NCBI RefSeq assembly: GCF_030816965.1
Contig: NZ_JAUSYQ010000002.1
Location: 8,236,001-8,300,000 of the forward strand
Direction: 5' to 3'
DNA: 64,000 nucleotides
Origin: Streptomyces canus
GTDB taxonomy: Bacteria > Actinomycetota > Actinomycetes > Streptomycetales > Streptomycetaceae
Shown here: one piece after another, positions 24,090 to 32,904 of the stretch
Layout of the letters: every line of letters begins with the position of its first letter
Position numbering within the stretch: the first letter of the stretch is position 1
Notes under the pieces: generated by a model
Databases searched by the model: none
Told to the model about the DNA's origin: nothing
Seen by the model: only the letters and a program-made list of their open reading frames with translations
Position numbers and translations under genes: made by a program

Positions 24090-25106
24090 GTGAAGCACGG
24101 CAAGGTCGTCGTGGTGACCGGGGCCAGCGGCGGTGTGGGACGGGCCACGGCCCGGGCCTTCGCCGAACGCGGGGCCCGGGTCGCCCTGCTGGCCCGGGGC
24201 CGCGAGGGCCTCGCGGCCGCCGCCGACGAGGTGCAGCAGGCGGGCGGTGAAGCGCTCGTCGTGAGCGTCGACATGGCCGACTCCAAGGCGGTCGACGACG
24301 CGGCCCAGCAGGTCGTGGAGGCCTTCGGGCACATCGACGTCTGGGTCAACAACGCCTTCTCCGGGGTCTTCGCACCGTTCACGCAGATCACGCCGGACGA
24401 GTTCCGGCGGGTGACCGAAGTGACGTACCTGGGCTATGTGTTCGGCACCCGGGCCGCCCTCCACCACATGCTGCCACGGGACCGCGGGACCATCGTGCAG
24501 GTGGGATCGGCGCTGGCTTACCGGGGCATTCCGCTGCAGTCGGCGTACTGCGGGGCCAAGCACGCCATCCAGGGCTTCAACGAGTCCCTGCGGTGCGAGC
24601 TGCTTCACACGGGCAGCGGTGTCCGTACGACGATGGTGCAGCTGCCGGGCGTCAACACACCCCAGTTCGACTGGGTGTTGAACCGGATGCCGGGGCGGGC
24701 GCGTCCTGTGGCGCCGGTGTATCAGCCGGAGGTCGCCGCTCGCGCCATCGTGCACGCGGCTTTCCACGCGCGGCGGCGGGAGTACTGGGTCGGCGGGTCC
24801 ACGGTGGCCACGCTCATCGCGAACGCGGTCGCGCCGGGGGCGCTGGACCGTTACCTCGCCCGCACCAACGTCGAGGCACAGCAGGAAGAGGGGGAGCACG
24901 ACGGTCCCGGGAACCTGTGGGTGCCCGCGGACGGGCCGCACGGGCGGGACTTCGGGGCGCACGGGCGGTTCGACGAGGAGGCCGTGTCCAGCAGCCCGCA
25001 GGACTGGGTCTCCCGCAACCGCGCCCGGATGGGCATGGGGCTGGTGGCCGCCGCGGCCGGCGGCCTGGGCATCGCGGTGACCTCCGGTCTGCGGCGACGG
25101 GGTTGA
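24090..25106 (+). CDS. Short-chain dehydrogenase/reductase
   Basis: NAD(P)-dependent SDR, 338 residues. The cofactor motif is VVTGASGGVGRATARAFAER; VNNAF corresponds to NNAG, Ser is in VQVGSALAYRGIP, and the catalytic YxxxK is YCGAKHA. A C-terminal extension of about 90 residues ends in a hydrophobic stretch (MGMGLVAAAAGGLGIAVTSG) that could anchor it to the membrane. GTG 24090 was preferred over GTG 24054 because AGGA lies six bases before it and the Rossmann strand follows directly. Likely in an operon with the holin-like gene. Substrate unknown. Confidence 0.85.
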   Translation: MKHGKVVVVTGASGGVGRATARAFAERGARVALLARGREGLAAAADEVQQAGGEALVVSVDMADSKAVDDAAQQVVEAFGHIDVWVNNAFSGVFAPFTQITPDEFRRVTEVTYLGYVFGTRAALHHMLPRDRGTIVQVGSALAYRGIPLQSAYCGAKHAIQGFNESLRCELLHTGSGVRTTMVQLPGVNTPQFDWVLNRMPGRARPVAPVYQPEVAARAIVHAAFHARRREYWVGGSTVATLIANAVAPGALDRYLARTNVEAQQEEGEHDGPGNLWVPADGPHGRDFGAHGRFDEEAVSSSPQDWVSRNRARMGMGLVAAAAGGLGIAVTSGLRRRG

Positions 25107-25109
25107 GCG

Positions 25110-25159
25110 GCGTCGCGGGAGCGGCGGGGGTGTTGTCGGCCCCGCCGCTCCCGCGACGC
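25110..25159. terminator. Bidirectional terminator between SDR and enolase-family genes
   Basis: A perfect 20-bp stem (25110-25129 with 25140-25159) around a 10-nt loop in the 70-bp gap between convergent genes. One of the strongest hairpins in the window. Confidence 0.8.
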
Positions 25160-25176
25160 TCGTGACGTGTTCGCCC

Positions 25177-26268
25177 CTACGCCACCCGGTACTCCTCCAC
25201 TTCCTCCGTCCGCAGCGTCAGACCATGACCGAGGCCCGCCGTCGGGCGGACCGTGCCCGCCGTCGGATCCAGTGCCCCGGCGAAGAACATGTCCTCGATG
25301 CGCACGTGGTCGTGGAACCACTCGATGTGGCGCAGGTTGGGGATCGCGGCGGCCGCTGACGCGTGGGCGTGCGGGGCGCAGTGGGTGGAGATCTCCAGGC
25401 CGTGGGACTGGGCCAGGGCCGCCGCGCGCAGGAACTCGGTGATGCCGCCGCAGCGGGTCACGTCCACCTGGAGACAGTCCACCGCGCCGGCCGCGATCAT
25501 ACGGGCGAAGTACGGGAGGTCATAGCCGTACTCACCGGCCGTGACATCGCAGACCAGCGCGTCACGGACCAGGCGCAGACCGGTCAGGTCGTCCGAGGAC
25601 ACCGGCTCCTCGAACCAGCCGACGCCGTGCTCCACCAGGGCGTTGCCCACCCGGATCGCCTGCTTGCGGGTGTACGCGCCGTTCGCGTCGACGTACAACT
25701 CCGCGTCCGAGCCGATGACTTCGCGGGCCGTCCGGACCCGGGACAGATCGCGGGGAACCGCGCGCCCCCAGCTCTCGCCGATCTTCAGCTTGACGCGGGG
25801 AATGCCCTGACCGTGCACCCAGCCGTTGAGCTGCGCGGCCAGATGCGTGTCGTGGTACGTCGTGAAGCCGCCGCTGCCGTAGACGGGAACGCGTTCGCGG
25901 GCGACGCCGAGCAGGTGCGCCAGCGGGAGTTCCAGGAGGCGGGCCTTCAGGTCCCACAGGGCGATGTCGAGGGCCGAGATCGCGCAGGCCGCGATGCCGG
26001 GGCGGCCCGCGTTGCGGACCGAACGGCACATCGCCTCGTGCAGCGCCGGGATGCCCAGCGCGCTGCGGCCCTCGACCAGCGGGGCGAGGTGCTCGGTGAG
26101 GAAGTCGCCGACCGCGGCCGGACCGTAGGTCCAGCCCGTGCCGGTCTCATCCCCCGTCGTCACCTCGACGATCACCATGGTCGTGGTGTCCCAGGACAGC
26201 GTGCCGTCGGCCTCGGGGGCGTCGGTCGGCACCGTGTACACCGAGACGACCGGCCTGAGGAGTTTCAT
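25177..26268 (-). CDS. Enolase-superfamily (mandelate racemase/muconate lactonizing type) enzyme
   Basis: A Mg-dependent enzyme of 363 residues that would abstract a proton alpha to a carboxylate. Metal ligands are in LYVDANGAYT (Asp), GWFEEPVSSDD (Glu) and DVTAGEYGYDLP (Glu). The base motif KxK is in PRVKLKIGESWG, and the second-face His is in ISTHCAPHAHASAA. That KxK and His are both present fits the mandelate racemase/sugar-acid dehydratase subgroups; the substrate is not determined. It starts three bases after the F420-dependent oxidoreductase stop, so the two form an operon, probably from the SigB-type promoter at 27297-27274. Confidence 0.88.
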   Translation of the reverse strand: MKLLRPVVSVYTVPTDAPEADGTLSWDTTTMVIVEVTTGDETGTGWTYGPAAVGDFLTEHLAPLVEGRSALGIPALHEAMCRSVRNAGRPGIAACAISALDIALWDLKARLLELPLAHLLGVARERVPVYGSGGFTTYHDTHLAAQLNGWVHGQGIPRVKLKIGESWGRAVPRDLSRVRTAREVIGSDAELYVDANGAYTRKQAIRVGNALVEHGVGWFEEPVSSDDLTGLRLVRDALVCDVTAGEYGYDLPYFARMIAAGAVDCLQVDVTRCGGITEFLRAAALAQSHGLEISTHCAPHAHASAAAAIPNLRHIEWFHDHVRIEDMFFAGALDPTAGTVRPTAGLGHGLTLRTEEVEEYRVA

Positions 26269-26271
26269 CGT

Positions 26272-27231
26272 TCATCCCTGCTGGAGCTGGGGCAGCACCT
26301 TCGTGCGGTAGAAGTCGAAGAAGGCGCGCTGGTCGGGTCCGATCTGGTTGACGTAGACACGGTCGAAGCCCGCGTCGGCGAACGCGCTCAGCGCCGCGAC
26401 GTGCTCGTCCACGTCGTCCCCGCACACCGCCTTCTCGCGCACCATGTCCTCGGTGACCAGCGGCTCCAGCTGTTCGAAATGGCTCGGCGAGGGCAGGATC
26501 TGGGCCATCTCGCCGGGCAGGAACTGGTTGAACCACAGCTTGCGGACCGTACGGACGCACTCGTCCCGGTCGACGCCGTAGCAGACCTTCGTGCCGCCGA
26601 TGACCGGCTTCCCGGCGCCGCCGCCCTTGCGGAACTGCTCGACCATCGACTCGTCGGGCGTCATCGTGATGTAGCCGTCGCCGACCCGGGACGCGAGCGC
26701 CGTGGCCGCCGGGCCGAAGCCGGAGATGTCGATGGGCACGGGCTCGTCGGGGACCGTGTAGAGGCGGGCGTTCTCCACCGTGTAGTGCGGGCCGTGGTGG
26801 TTGACCTCTTCGCCCGTGAAGAGGCGCCGCATCACCTGGATCGACTCCTCCAGCATCTCGAGCCGGATGTGCGCGGGCGGCCAGACATGGCCGAGGACGT
26901 GCTCGTTGAGTGCCTCCCCGGAGCCGACGCCGAGGCGGAAGCGGCCGTTCGTCATCACGGCCGAGGTTGCCGCGGCCTGCGCCACGACCGCCGGGTGGAT
27001 CCGCACGGTCGGGCAGGTCACGGCCGTCTCGATCGGAAGTGACACCGCCTCCGAGAGCGCGCCGATCACCGACCAGACGAAGGGGCTCTGGCCCTGCGCG
27101 TCGTTCCACGGGTGGTAGTGGTCGGAGATCCACAGTGAGCCGAAGCCCGCCTGCTCCGCCATCCGCGCCTGTTCGACCAGCTCCGCGGGACCGAACTCCT
27201 CGCACGACAGGAAATAGCCGTATTCGGGCAT
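26272..27231 (-). CDS. F420-dependent LLM-class oxidoreductase (TIGR03557-like)
   Basis: A 319-residue luciferase-like TIM-barrel enzyme of the F420 group related to F420-dependent glucose-6-phosphate dehydrogenase. Landmarks are YGYFLSCEEFGPAELVEQAR, FGSLWISDHYHPWNDAQGQS, LGVGSGEALNEHV and IDISGFGPAATALASRVGDG. The GTDxxxP phosphate signature of sugar-phosphate users is not obvious, so the substrate is open. The ATG has GGAGG seven bases upstream. It is followed three bases later by the enolase-family gene. It is divergent from NDH-2, and a near-perfect SigB-type promoter precedes it. Confidence 0.88.
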   Translation of the reverse strand: MPEYGYFLSCEEFGPAELVEQARMAEQAGFGSLWISDHYHPWNDAQGQSPFVWSVIGALSEAVSLPIETAVTCPTVRIHPAVVAQAAATSAVMTNGRFRLGVGSGEALNEHVLGHVWPPAHIRLEMLEESIQVMRRLFTGEEVNHHGPHYTVENARLYTVPDEPVPIDISGFGPAATALASRVGDGYITMTPDESMVEQFRKGGGAGKPVIGGTKVCYGVDRDECVRTVRKLWFNQFLPGEMAQILPSPSHFEQLEPLVTEDMVREKAVCGDDVDEHVAALSAFADAGFDRVYVNQIGPDQRAFFDFYRTKVLPQLQQG

Positions 27232-27273
27232 GGGGTACCTCCGTCGGCTCCATGAATTGGGGGCTTCGTCCGA

Positions 27274-27297
27274 GTACCCGGCGGCCCGTACGGAAAC
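27274..27297 (-). promoter_or_regulatory. SigB-type promoter of the F420/enolase operon
   Basis: On the minus strand GTTT (27297-27294), 14 bases, GGGTAC (27279-27274). This fits the streptomycete SigB consensus GNNT-N14-16-GGGTAC exactly, with a leader of about 36 nt. The GTTT also matches the common GTTT form of the -35. Confidence 0.65.
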
Positions 27298-27368
27298 CGG
27301 CGTTTGGGTGCTCCGGCCAGGGGGACGCGGAAGGCTCCCGAGGTACGCGACAGCCCCGGAGGCGAACC

Positions 27369-29660
27369 GTGAGTCGACCCCGCATCGTGATCGTCGGTGC
27401 CGGCTTCGCCGGGTACCGGACGGCCAAGGAACTGTCCCGAAAGGCCCGCGGCAAGGCCGACATCACCCTGCTGAACCCGACCGACTACTTCCTGTATCTG
27501 CCCCTGCTGCCCCAGGTCGCCGCCGGGATCCTGGAACCCCGGCGGGTGACCGTCTCCCTCTCCGACACCCTGCCCCGGGTGCGGCTGGTGCTCGGCGAGG
27601 CCGACGGCATCGACCTGGACGGACGCACCGTCCACTACACCGACCCCGAGGGCGGCGGCGGCACGCTCGGCTACGACCGGCTGGTGCTGGCCGCAGGAAG
27701 CGTCAACAAACTGCTGCCCATCCCCGGGGTCGCCGAGCACGCGCACGGCTTCCGCGGACTGCCCGAGGCGCTGTATCTGCGCGACCACGTGACCCGGCAG
27801 GTGGAGCTCGCCGCGGCCGCCGACGATCCCGCGACCTGCGCCGCGCGGTGCACCTTCGTCGTGGTCGGCGCCGGTTACACGGGCACGGAGGTCGCCGCGC
27901 ACGGGCAGCTGTTCACTGACGCGCAGGTGCGCAGGCATCCGCTGCGGAAGGGGATGCGGCCGCGCTGGCTCCTCCTCGATGTCGCGGAGCGGGTCCTGCC
28001 CGAACTCGACGAGCACCTCTCTCGCACCGCCGACCGCACGCTCAGGGAACGGGGTGTGGAGGTGCGGATGGGCACCTCCGTGAAGGAGGCCACGCCGGAC
28101 GGAGTGCTGCTGACCGACGGTGAGTTCGTCGAGACACGGTCGCTGGTGTGGTGCGTGGGCGTACGGCCCGATCCGCTCGCCGAATCGCTCGGGCTGCCCA
28201 TGGAGCGCGGCCGGCTGCTCGTCGATCCGAACCTGCAAGTACCGGGGCGGCCCGAGGTGTTCGCGTGCGGTGACGCGGCCGCGGTGCCCGATCTGGAGAA
28301 TCCGGGGCAGTTCACGCCGATGACGGCGCAGCACGCCTGGCGCCAGGGGCGTACGGCGGCCCTCAACGTCGCCGCTTCCCTGGGAGCCGGTGTGCGCCGC
28401 CCCTACGAACACCGGGACCTCGGCTTCGTCGTGGACCTCGGCGGAGTGAAGGCTGCCGCCAACCCGCTGGGCGTGCCGCTGTCCGGCCTCGCGGCCGGTG
28501 CGGTCACCCGCGGCTACCACCTCGCCGCGATGCCGGGCAACCGTGTCCGGGTCGCCGCCGACTGGTTGCTGGACGCCGTACTCCCGCGCCAGGCCGTCCA
28601 GTTGGGCCTCGTACGGTCCTGGTCGGTACCGCTGGACACGGCCTCGCCGGAGCTGGCCCGGGTCCCGGGACGACCACAGGCACGCCAGGAGGCCGACGCA
28701 CGCTCCGGGCCCGGGGCGGCGACGGAGCAGGAGACGAGGCCGGGACAGAGGCCGACCGAGCGGGCCGCGCCGCCCGCGTCCGCGGTGGAGCAGGCCGAGC
28801 GGGGGGAGCCGGCGGTGGAACAGGTCGAGCCGGCCGTGCCAGCGGTGGAGCGGGCCGAGCGGGGGGAGCCGGCGGTGGAACAGGTCGAGCCGGCCGTGCC
28901 AGCGGTGGAGCGGGCCGAGTCGGGGGAGCCGGTGGTGGAGCGGGCCGAGCGGGGGGAGCCGGTGGTGGGGCAGGTCGAGCCGGCCGTGCCAGCGGTGGAG
29001 CGGGCCGATGCGCGGGAGCTGGCGGTGGAGCGGGCCGATGCGCGGGAGCCAACGGGAGAGCGGGCCGATGCGCGGGAGCCGACGGTGATGGCGAGCGCGG
29101 GCGAGGCGGTGATCTCGGAGGCGAAGGCGCGCGAGGCGGCCGAGCAGGAGTCGCCTGAACGGCGGCTGCCCGAGCGGGAGTTGCTTGAGCGGAATGCGCC
29201 TGGGCAGGAGTCGTCTGAGCGGCAGGCGCCTGAGCAGGAGTCGCCTGAACGGCGGCTGCCTGAGCGGGAGTTGCTTGAGCGGAATGCGCTTGAGCAGGAG
29301 GCGCCAGAGCGCCCGGCGCCAGAACAGAAGTCGCCTGAGCAGAAGGCACCCGAGCCTGCGACGAGCCAGCCCGGCGGTGAGTCGGCGAAGAGCCAGTCCG
29401 CCCGCGAACCGGCCAAGAGCCAGCCCGGCGGTGAGCCGGCGAAGAGCCAGTCCGCCCGCGAACCGGCCAAGAGCCAGCCCGGCGGTGAGCCGGCGAAGAG
29501 CCAGTCCGCCCGCGAACCGGCCAAGAGCCAGCCCGGCGGTGAGCCGGCCAAGAGTCAACCCGCCCCCGAACCCGCCAAGAGCCAACCCGACGGTGAGCCG
29601 GCTCAAGCCCCCGGACCCGTCAAGCGCACCGATGCGGACCCCGCAGAAGGAGACTCATGA
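27369..29660 (+). CDS. Type II NADH dehydrogenase-like FAD protein with long repetitive tail
   Basis: A single-subunit, membrane-associated NADH:quinone oxidoreductase type flavoprotein; 763 residues. FAD-binding IVIVGAGFAGYRTAKELSRK begins at residue 5, NADH-binding FVVVGAGYTGTEVAAHGQLF near 163, and the second FAD motif VFACGDAAAVPDLENP near 297. The catalytic domain ends near 430. The remaining 320 residues are a charged Pro/Glu/Ala/Lys tail made of 10- and 18-residue tandem repeats (see repeat entries), which other NDH-2 proteins lack or have short. The GTG start has GGAGG seven bases before. The stop overlaps the transketolase ATG. Probably constitutive or stress controlled; no clear promoter was found. 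Confidence 0.85.
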   Translation: MSRPRIVIVGAGFAGYRTAKELSRKARGKADITLLNPTDYFLYLPLLPQVAAGILEPRRVTVSLSDTLPRVRLVLGEADGIDLDGRTVHYTDPEGGGGTLGYDRLVLAAGSVNKLLPIPGVAEHAHGFRGLPEALYLRDHVTRQVELAAAADDPATCAARCTFVVVGAGYTGTEVAAHGQLFTDAQVRRHPLRKGMRPRWLLLDVAERVLPELDEHLSRTADRTLRERGVEVRMGTSVKEATPDGVLLTDGEFVETRSLVWCVGVRPDPLAESLGLPMERGRLLVDPNLQVPGRPEVFACGDAAAVPDLENPGQFTPMTAQHAWRQGRTAALNVAASLGAGVRRPYEHRDLGFVVDLGGVKAAANPLGVPLSGLAAGAVTRGYHLAAMPGNRVRVAADWLLDAVLPRQAVQLGLVRSWSVPLDTASPELARVPGRPQARQEADARSGPGAATEQETRPGQRPTERAAPPASAVEQAERGEPAVEQVEPAVPAVERAERGEPAVEQVEPAVPAVERAESGEPVVERAERGEPVVGQVEPAVPAVERADARELAVERADAREPTGERADAREPTVMASAGEAVISEAKAREAAEQESPERRLPERELLERNAPGQESSERQAPEQESPERRLPERELLERNALEQEAPERPAPEQKSPEQKAPEPATSQPGGESAKSQSAREPAKSQPGGEPAKSQSAREPAKSQPGGEPAKSQSAREPAKSQPGGEPAKSQPAPEPAKSQPDGEPAQAPGPVKRTDADPAEGDS
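28780..29080 (+). repeat. Ten 30-bp tandem repeats in the NDH-2 tail
   Basis: Successive 10-residue units of the type PAVEQVEPAV, PAVERAERGE, PVVERAERGE, LAVERADARE and PTGERADARE. Several adjacent units are near-identical at DNA level over 60 bp, which points to recent slippage or unequal exchange. Confidence 0.85.
29142..29321 (+). repeat. Two 90-bp direct repeats in the NDH-2 tail
   Basis: Two copies offset by 90 bp (29142 and 29232) encode EQESPERRLPERELLERN followed by divergent ends. The internal period is again 10 residues (QESPERRLPE, QESSERQAPE), so this block may descend from the same unit length as the upstream array. Confidence 0.8.
29364..29603 (+). repeat. 54-bp tandem repeats (SQPGGEPAKSQSAREPAK) in the NDH-2 tail
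   Basis: Four full 54-bp units start at 29364, 29418, 29472 and 29526, followed by a partial fifth. The first three are almost identical; the fourth is diverged. The encoded 18-residue unit is Lys/Glu/Pro/Ser-rich and presumably unstructured. Confidence 0.88.
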
Positions 29661-31504
29661 ACACCGGTGAACTCGTCGAACTCGCCCAGCAGTTGCGCGT
29701 GGACAGTGTCCGCTCATCGGCCGCCGCGGGCTCCGGGCACCCGACCTCCTCGATGTCCGCCGCGGACCTGATGGCCGTACTTCTCGCGAACCACTTCCGC
29801 TACGACTTCGACCGCCCCGAACACCCCGGCAACGACCGCTTCGTGCTGTCCAAGGGCCACGCCTCCCCGCTGCTGTACTCCGCGTACAAGGCGGCCGGTG
29901 TCGTCGATGACGAGGAGTTGCTGACCTTCCGCAAGCTCGGCAGCCGTCTCGAAGGACACCCGACGCCGCGCAAGCTGCCCTGGGTCGAGACGGCGACCGG
30001 ATCGCTGGGCCAGGGACTGCCGGTCGGCGTCGGCATCGCGCTGTCCGGGAAGCGGCTGGACCGCACCGGCTACCGCGTGTGGGTGCTGTGCGGCGACAGC
30101 GAGCTCGCCGAGGGCTCGGTCTGGGAGGCCGCCGAGCACGCCGGTCACGAGCACCTCGACAACCTCACCGCGATCGTGGACGTCAACCGGCTCGGCCAGC
30201 GCGGCCCCACCCGGCACGGCCACGACCTCGACGCCTACGCCCGCCGTTTCCAGGCCTTCGGCTGGCACACGGTCGAGGTCGACGGGCACGACGTGGACGC
30301 CGTCGACCGCGCGTACGGCGAGGCCGAGTCCACCAAGGGGCAGCCCACCGCGATCCTCGCCCGCACGCTCAAGGGCAAGGGCGTCGCCGACGTCGAGGAC
30401 CGCGAGGGACTGCACGGGAAGCCGCTGAAGAACGCCGACGACGCCATCGAGGAGCTCGGCGGCGTACGCGACCTCCGTGTCCAGGTGCACGAGCCGCCGG
30501 CCGCCCGCATGCTGCACGCCGTCCGCTCAGGGCACCTCGAACTGCCCCGCTGGGACACCGGCGAGGAAGTGGCGACCCGGAACGCCTACGGGCAGGCCCT
30601 CACCGCCCTCGGCACCGGACGCGGAGACGTCGTCGCCCTCGACGGCGAGGTCGGCGACTCGACCCGTACCGAGTTCTTCGCCAAGGAACACCCCGACCGC
30701 TACTTCGAGTGCTACATCGCCGAGCAGCAGATGGTCGCGGCCGCCGTGGGACTCGCCGCGCGCGGCTGGGTGCCGTACGCCGGCACCTTCGCGGCCTTCC
30801 TCACCCGCGCCTACGACTTCGTGCGCATGGCCTCCATCAGCGGGGCCGGCATCAACCTCGTCGGCTCGCACGCGGGCGTCGCCATCGGGCAGGACGGGCC
30901 CAGCCAGATGGGCCTGGAGGACCTGGCGATGATGCGGGCGATCCACGGCTCGACCGTGCTGTACCCGTGCGACGCCAACCAGACCGCCCACCTGGTCGCC
31001 GAGATGGCGGGCCTGGACGGCATCCGCTATCTGCGTACGGGTCGCGGCGAGAGCCCGGTGATCTACGGCCCCGAGGAGGAGTTCCCGATCGGCGGCAGCA
31101 AGGTGCTGCGCTCCTCCGAGAGCGACCGGCTGACGGTCGTCGCCGCGGGCGTCACCGTGCACGAGGCACTGAAGGCCGCCGAGGCGCTGGACCAGGAGGG
31201 CATCCGCGTCCGGGTCGTCGACCTGTACTCGGTCAAGCCCGTCGACCGCGCCACCCTGCGGCAGGCCGCCGAGGACACCGGCTGTCTGCTGACCGTGGAG
31301 GACCACCGCGAGGAGGGCGGTCTCGGCGACGCCGTCCTCGACGCCTTCGCCGACGGCCGGCCGGTACCGCGCCTGGTGCGCCTGGCCGTCCGTACGATGC
31401 CGGGCTCGGCCTCGCCCGAGGAGCAGCTGCACGCCGCGGGCATAGACGCCGAGTCGATCGCGGCTGCCGGCCGGCTGCTGGTGGAGCAGGCGATCGTGCC
31501 GTGA
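29657..31504 (+). CDS. tkt: Transketolase
   Basis: Thiamine-diphosphate enzyme of the pentose-phosphate pathway, 615 residues. The TPP/Mg motif is VLCGDSELAEGSVWEAAEHA (GDSE form); SSAAAGSGHPTSSMSAADLM and DRFVLSKGHASPLLYSAYKA are the N-terminal signatures. The pyrimidine domain has YFECYIAEQQMVAAAVGLAA with the catalytic Glu. Streptomycetes carry several transketolases; this one is closer in length and N-terminal style to the shorter, transketolase-A/B-joined type. ATG overlaps the NDH-2 stop (ATGA) with AAGGAG six bases upstream. Its own stop overlaps the LigD-type gene by four bases, so the three genes are translationally coupled. Confidence 0.92.
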   Translation: MNTGELVELAQQLRVDSVRSSAAAGSGHPTSSMSAADLMAVLLANHFRYDFDRPEHPGNDRFVLSKGHASPLLYSAYKAAGVVDDEELLTFRKLGSRLEGHPTPRKLPWVETATGSLGQGLPVGVGIALSGKRLDRTGYRVWVLCGDSELAEGSVWEAAEHAGHEHLDNLTAIVDVNRLGQRGPTRHGHDLDAYARRFQAFGWHTVEVDGHDVDAVDRAYGEAESTKGQPTAILARTLKGKGVADVEDREGLHGKPLKNADDAIEELGGVRDLRVQVHEPPAARMLHAVRSGHLELPRWDTGEEVATRNAYGQALTALGTGRGDVVALDGEVGDSTRTEFFAKEHPDRYFECYIAEQQMVAAAVGLAARGWVPYAGTFAAFLTRAYDFVRMASISGAGINLVGSHAGVAIGQDGPSQMGLEDLAMMRAIHGSTVLYPCDANQTAHLVAEMAGLDGIRYLRTGRGESPVIYGPEEEFPIGGSKVLRSSESDRLTVVAAGVTVHEALKAAEALDQEGIRVRVVDLYSVKPVDRATLRQAAEDTGCLLTVEDHREEGGLGDAVLDAFADGRPVPRLVRLAVRTMPGSASPEEQLHAAGIDAESIAAAGRLLVEQAIVP

Positions 31505-32433
31505 CCGGGGACGACACACGGTCGGTACGGGTGGGGAAGCGCACCGTCGAGGTGCACCGGCCGGACAAGGTGCTCTTCCCCGGCGGCGACGGCGCCAAGG
31601 AGTACACCAAGGGCGATCTCGTCGACTACTACCGGTCCGTCGCGCCCTTCATGCTGCCGCACCTGCGGGGCCGTCCGCTGATGCTGGAACGGCATCCGGA
31701 CGGAGTCACCGGCCCCCGGTTCATGCAGAAGAACACCCCGGACAGCTACCCGGAGTGGATCGGCCGCGTCGAGGTGCCGAAGGAGGGCGGCACCGTCTGC
31801 CACACTGTCTGTGACGACACCGCCACTCTCCTGTACCTCGCCGACCAGGCCTCCCTCACCCTGCACCGCTGGCTGTCCCGGGTGGCCAGCGTCGAGCGGC
31901 CCGACCGGATGGTCTTCGACCTCGACCCGGCCGGGGACGACGACTTCGCCGCGGTCCACGAGGCGGCCCGGCTGCTCGGGGAACTGCTCGACGAGCTGAA
32001 ACTGCCCTCGGCGCTGATGACCACCGGCTCGCGCGGGCTGCATGTGATCGTGCCCCTCAACGGCCGGCACGACTTCGACGAGGTCCGGAAGTTCGCCAGG
32101 GACGTCGCCGACACCCTGGTCGCGGGCCGGCCCGACCGGCTCACCACCGCCGCCCGGAAGAAGGACCGCGGCGACCGCCTCTACCTCGACGTACAGCGCA
32201 ACGCCTACGCGCAGACCGCCGTCGCACCCTTCACCGTACGGGCGAAACCCGGCGCTCCCGTGGCCACCCCGATGGCCTGGGACCAGCTGGACGACCCGGG
32301 CCTGGACGCTCGCCGCTGGACCATCGCCGACGCGGTCGGACAGGCCCGCAGCAATCCGTGGGCCGGGGTCATGGCCAAGGGGCGCGCCCTCGGTCCCGCC
32401 CGGCGCAGGCTGAACGCGTTGATGCCCTCTTGA
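31501..32433 (+). CDS. LigD polymerase-domain (primase-polymerase) protein
   Basis: A 310-residue stand-alone LigD-type polymerase of the AEP superfamily, which fills in ends during non-homologous end joining. Landmarks are RTVEVHRPDKVLFP, the metal-binding MVFDLDPAGDDDF (DxD), SALMTTGSRGLHVIVPLNGR (SxGxH motif) and RLYLDVQRNAYAQTAVAPFT. No ligase or nuclease domain and no ku gene are in the window. GTG start overlaps the transketolase stop. gvpO begins 44 bp after its stop without an intervening terminator. Confidence 0.9.
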   Translation: MTGDDTRSVRVGKRTVEVHRPDKVLFPGGDGAKEYTKGDLVDYYRSVAPFMLPHLRGRPLMLERHPDGVTGPRFMQKNTPDSYPEWIGRVEVPKEGGTVCHTVCDDTATLLYLADQASLTLHRWLSRVASVERPDRMVFDLDPAGDDDFAAVHEAARLLGELLDELKLPSALMTTGSRGLHVIVPLNGRHDFDEVRKFARDVADTLVAGRPDRLTTAARKKDRGDRLYLDVQRNAYAQTAVAPFTVRAKPGAPVATPMAWDQLDDPGLDARRWTIADAVGQARSNPWAGVMAKGRALGPARRRLNALMPS

Positions 32434-32477
32434 AGGTTTGGCGAAGGAACGAGCGGCCACCCGAGGTGAGAGGTGCC

Positions 32478-32846
32478 ATGTCGAACACAAAAAACTCATC
32501 GGAATCACGGAATTCACGAAGTGCCCCCGAAGGGGCAGAAAAGGACACCGAAGAGCGCGTGGCGGAAAACCGGCGGCCGAATCCCATGGAGGTGCTGCGC
32601 AACGCGCGCACCCAGCTGGCCGAGCTGATCGGCATGGCCGCCGAGAACGTGTCGTCCTTCGAACAGACGGAGGACGGCTGGGCGCTCGAGATCGAGGTCC
32701 TGGAGCTGCCCCGCGTGCCCGACACGATGAGCCTGATGGCGAGCTACCAGGTCGAACTCGACCCGGAAGGACAGCTCACCGGATATCGGCGCGTTCGCCG
32801 TTATGAACGCGGGCGCGCGGACGCACACAGGCGGGGCGGCCGTTAG
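32478..32846 (+). CDS. gvpO: Gas vesicle protein GvpO
   Basis: A 122-residue gas-vesicle accessory protein, first of the gvpOAFGYZJLSK cluster. A charged N-terminus is followed by the GvpO domain: NPMEVLRNARTQLAELIGMA, VSSFEQTEDGWALEIEVLEL and DTMSLMASYQVELDPEGQLT, ending YRRVRRYERG. In haloarchaea GvpO affects gvpA expression or stability. The start is placed at MSNTKNSS behind GAGGTGAGAGG. No promoter was recognised in the 44-bp gap, so transcription may come from upstream genes or from inside the LigD gene. Confidence 0.9.
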   Translation: MSNTKNSSESRNSRSAPEGAEKDTEERVAENRRPNPMEVLRNARTQLAELIGMAAENVSSFEQTEDGWALEIEVLELPRVPDTMSLMASYQVELDPEGQLTGYRRVRRYERGRADAHRRGGR

Positions 32847-32904
32847 GCCGCCCCACCGCACAGACATCCGTTCACCAGCACACAGAAGAGGAGGCGCGGT
32901 CGAC

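Noticed and set aside
27066..29606. 846-codon minus-strand frame opposite NDH-2 with repeats
   Set aside because: The repeats are the complement of the NDH-2 tail; no ribosome site or motifs.
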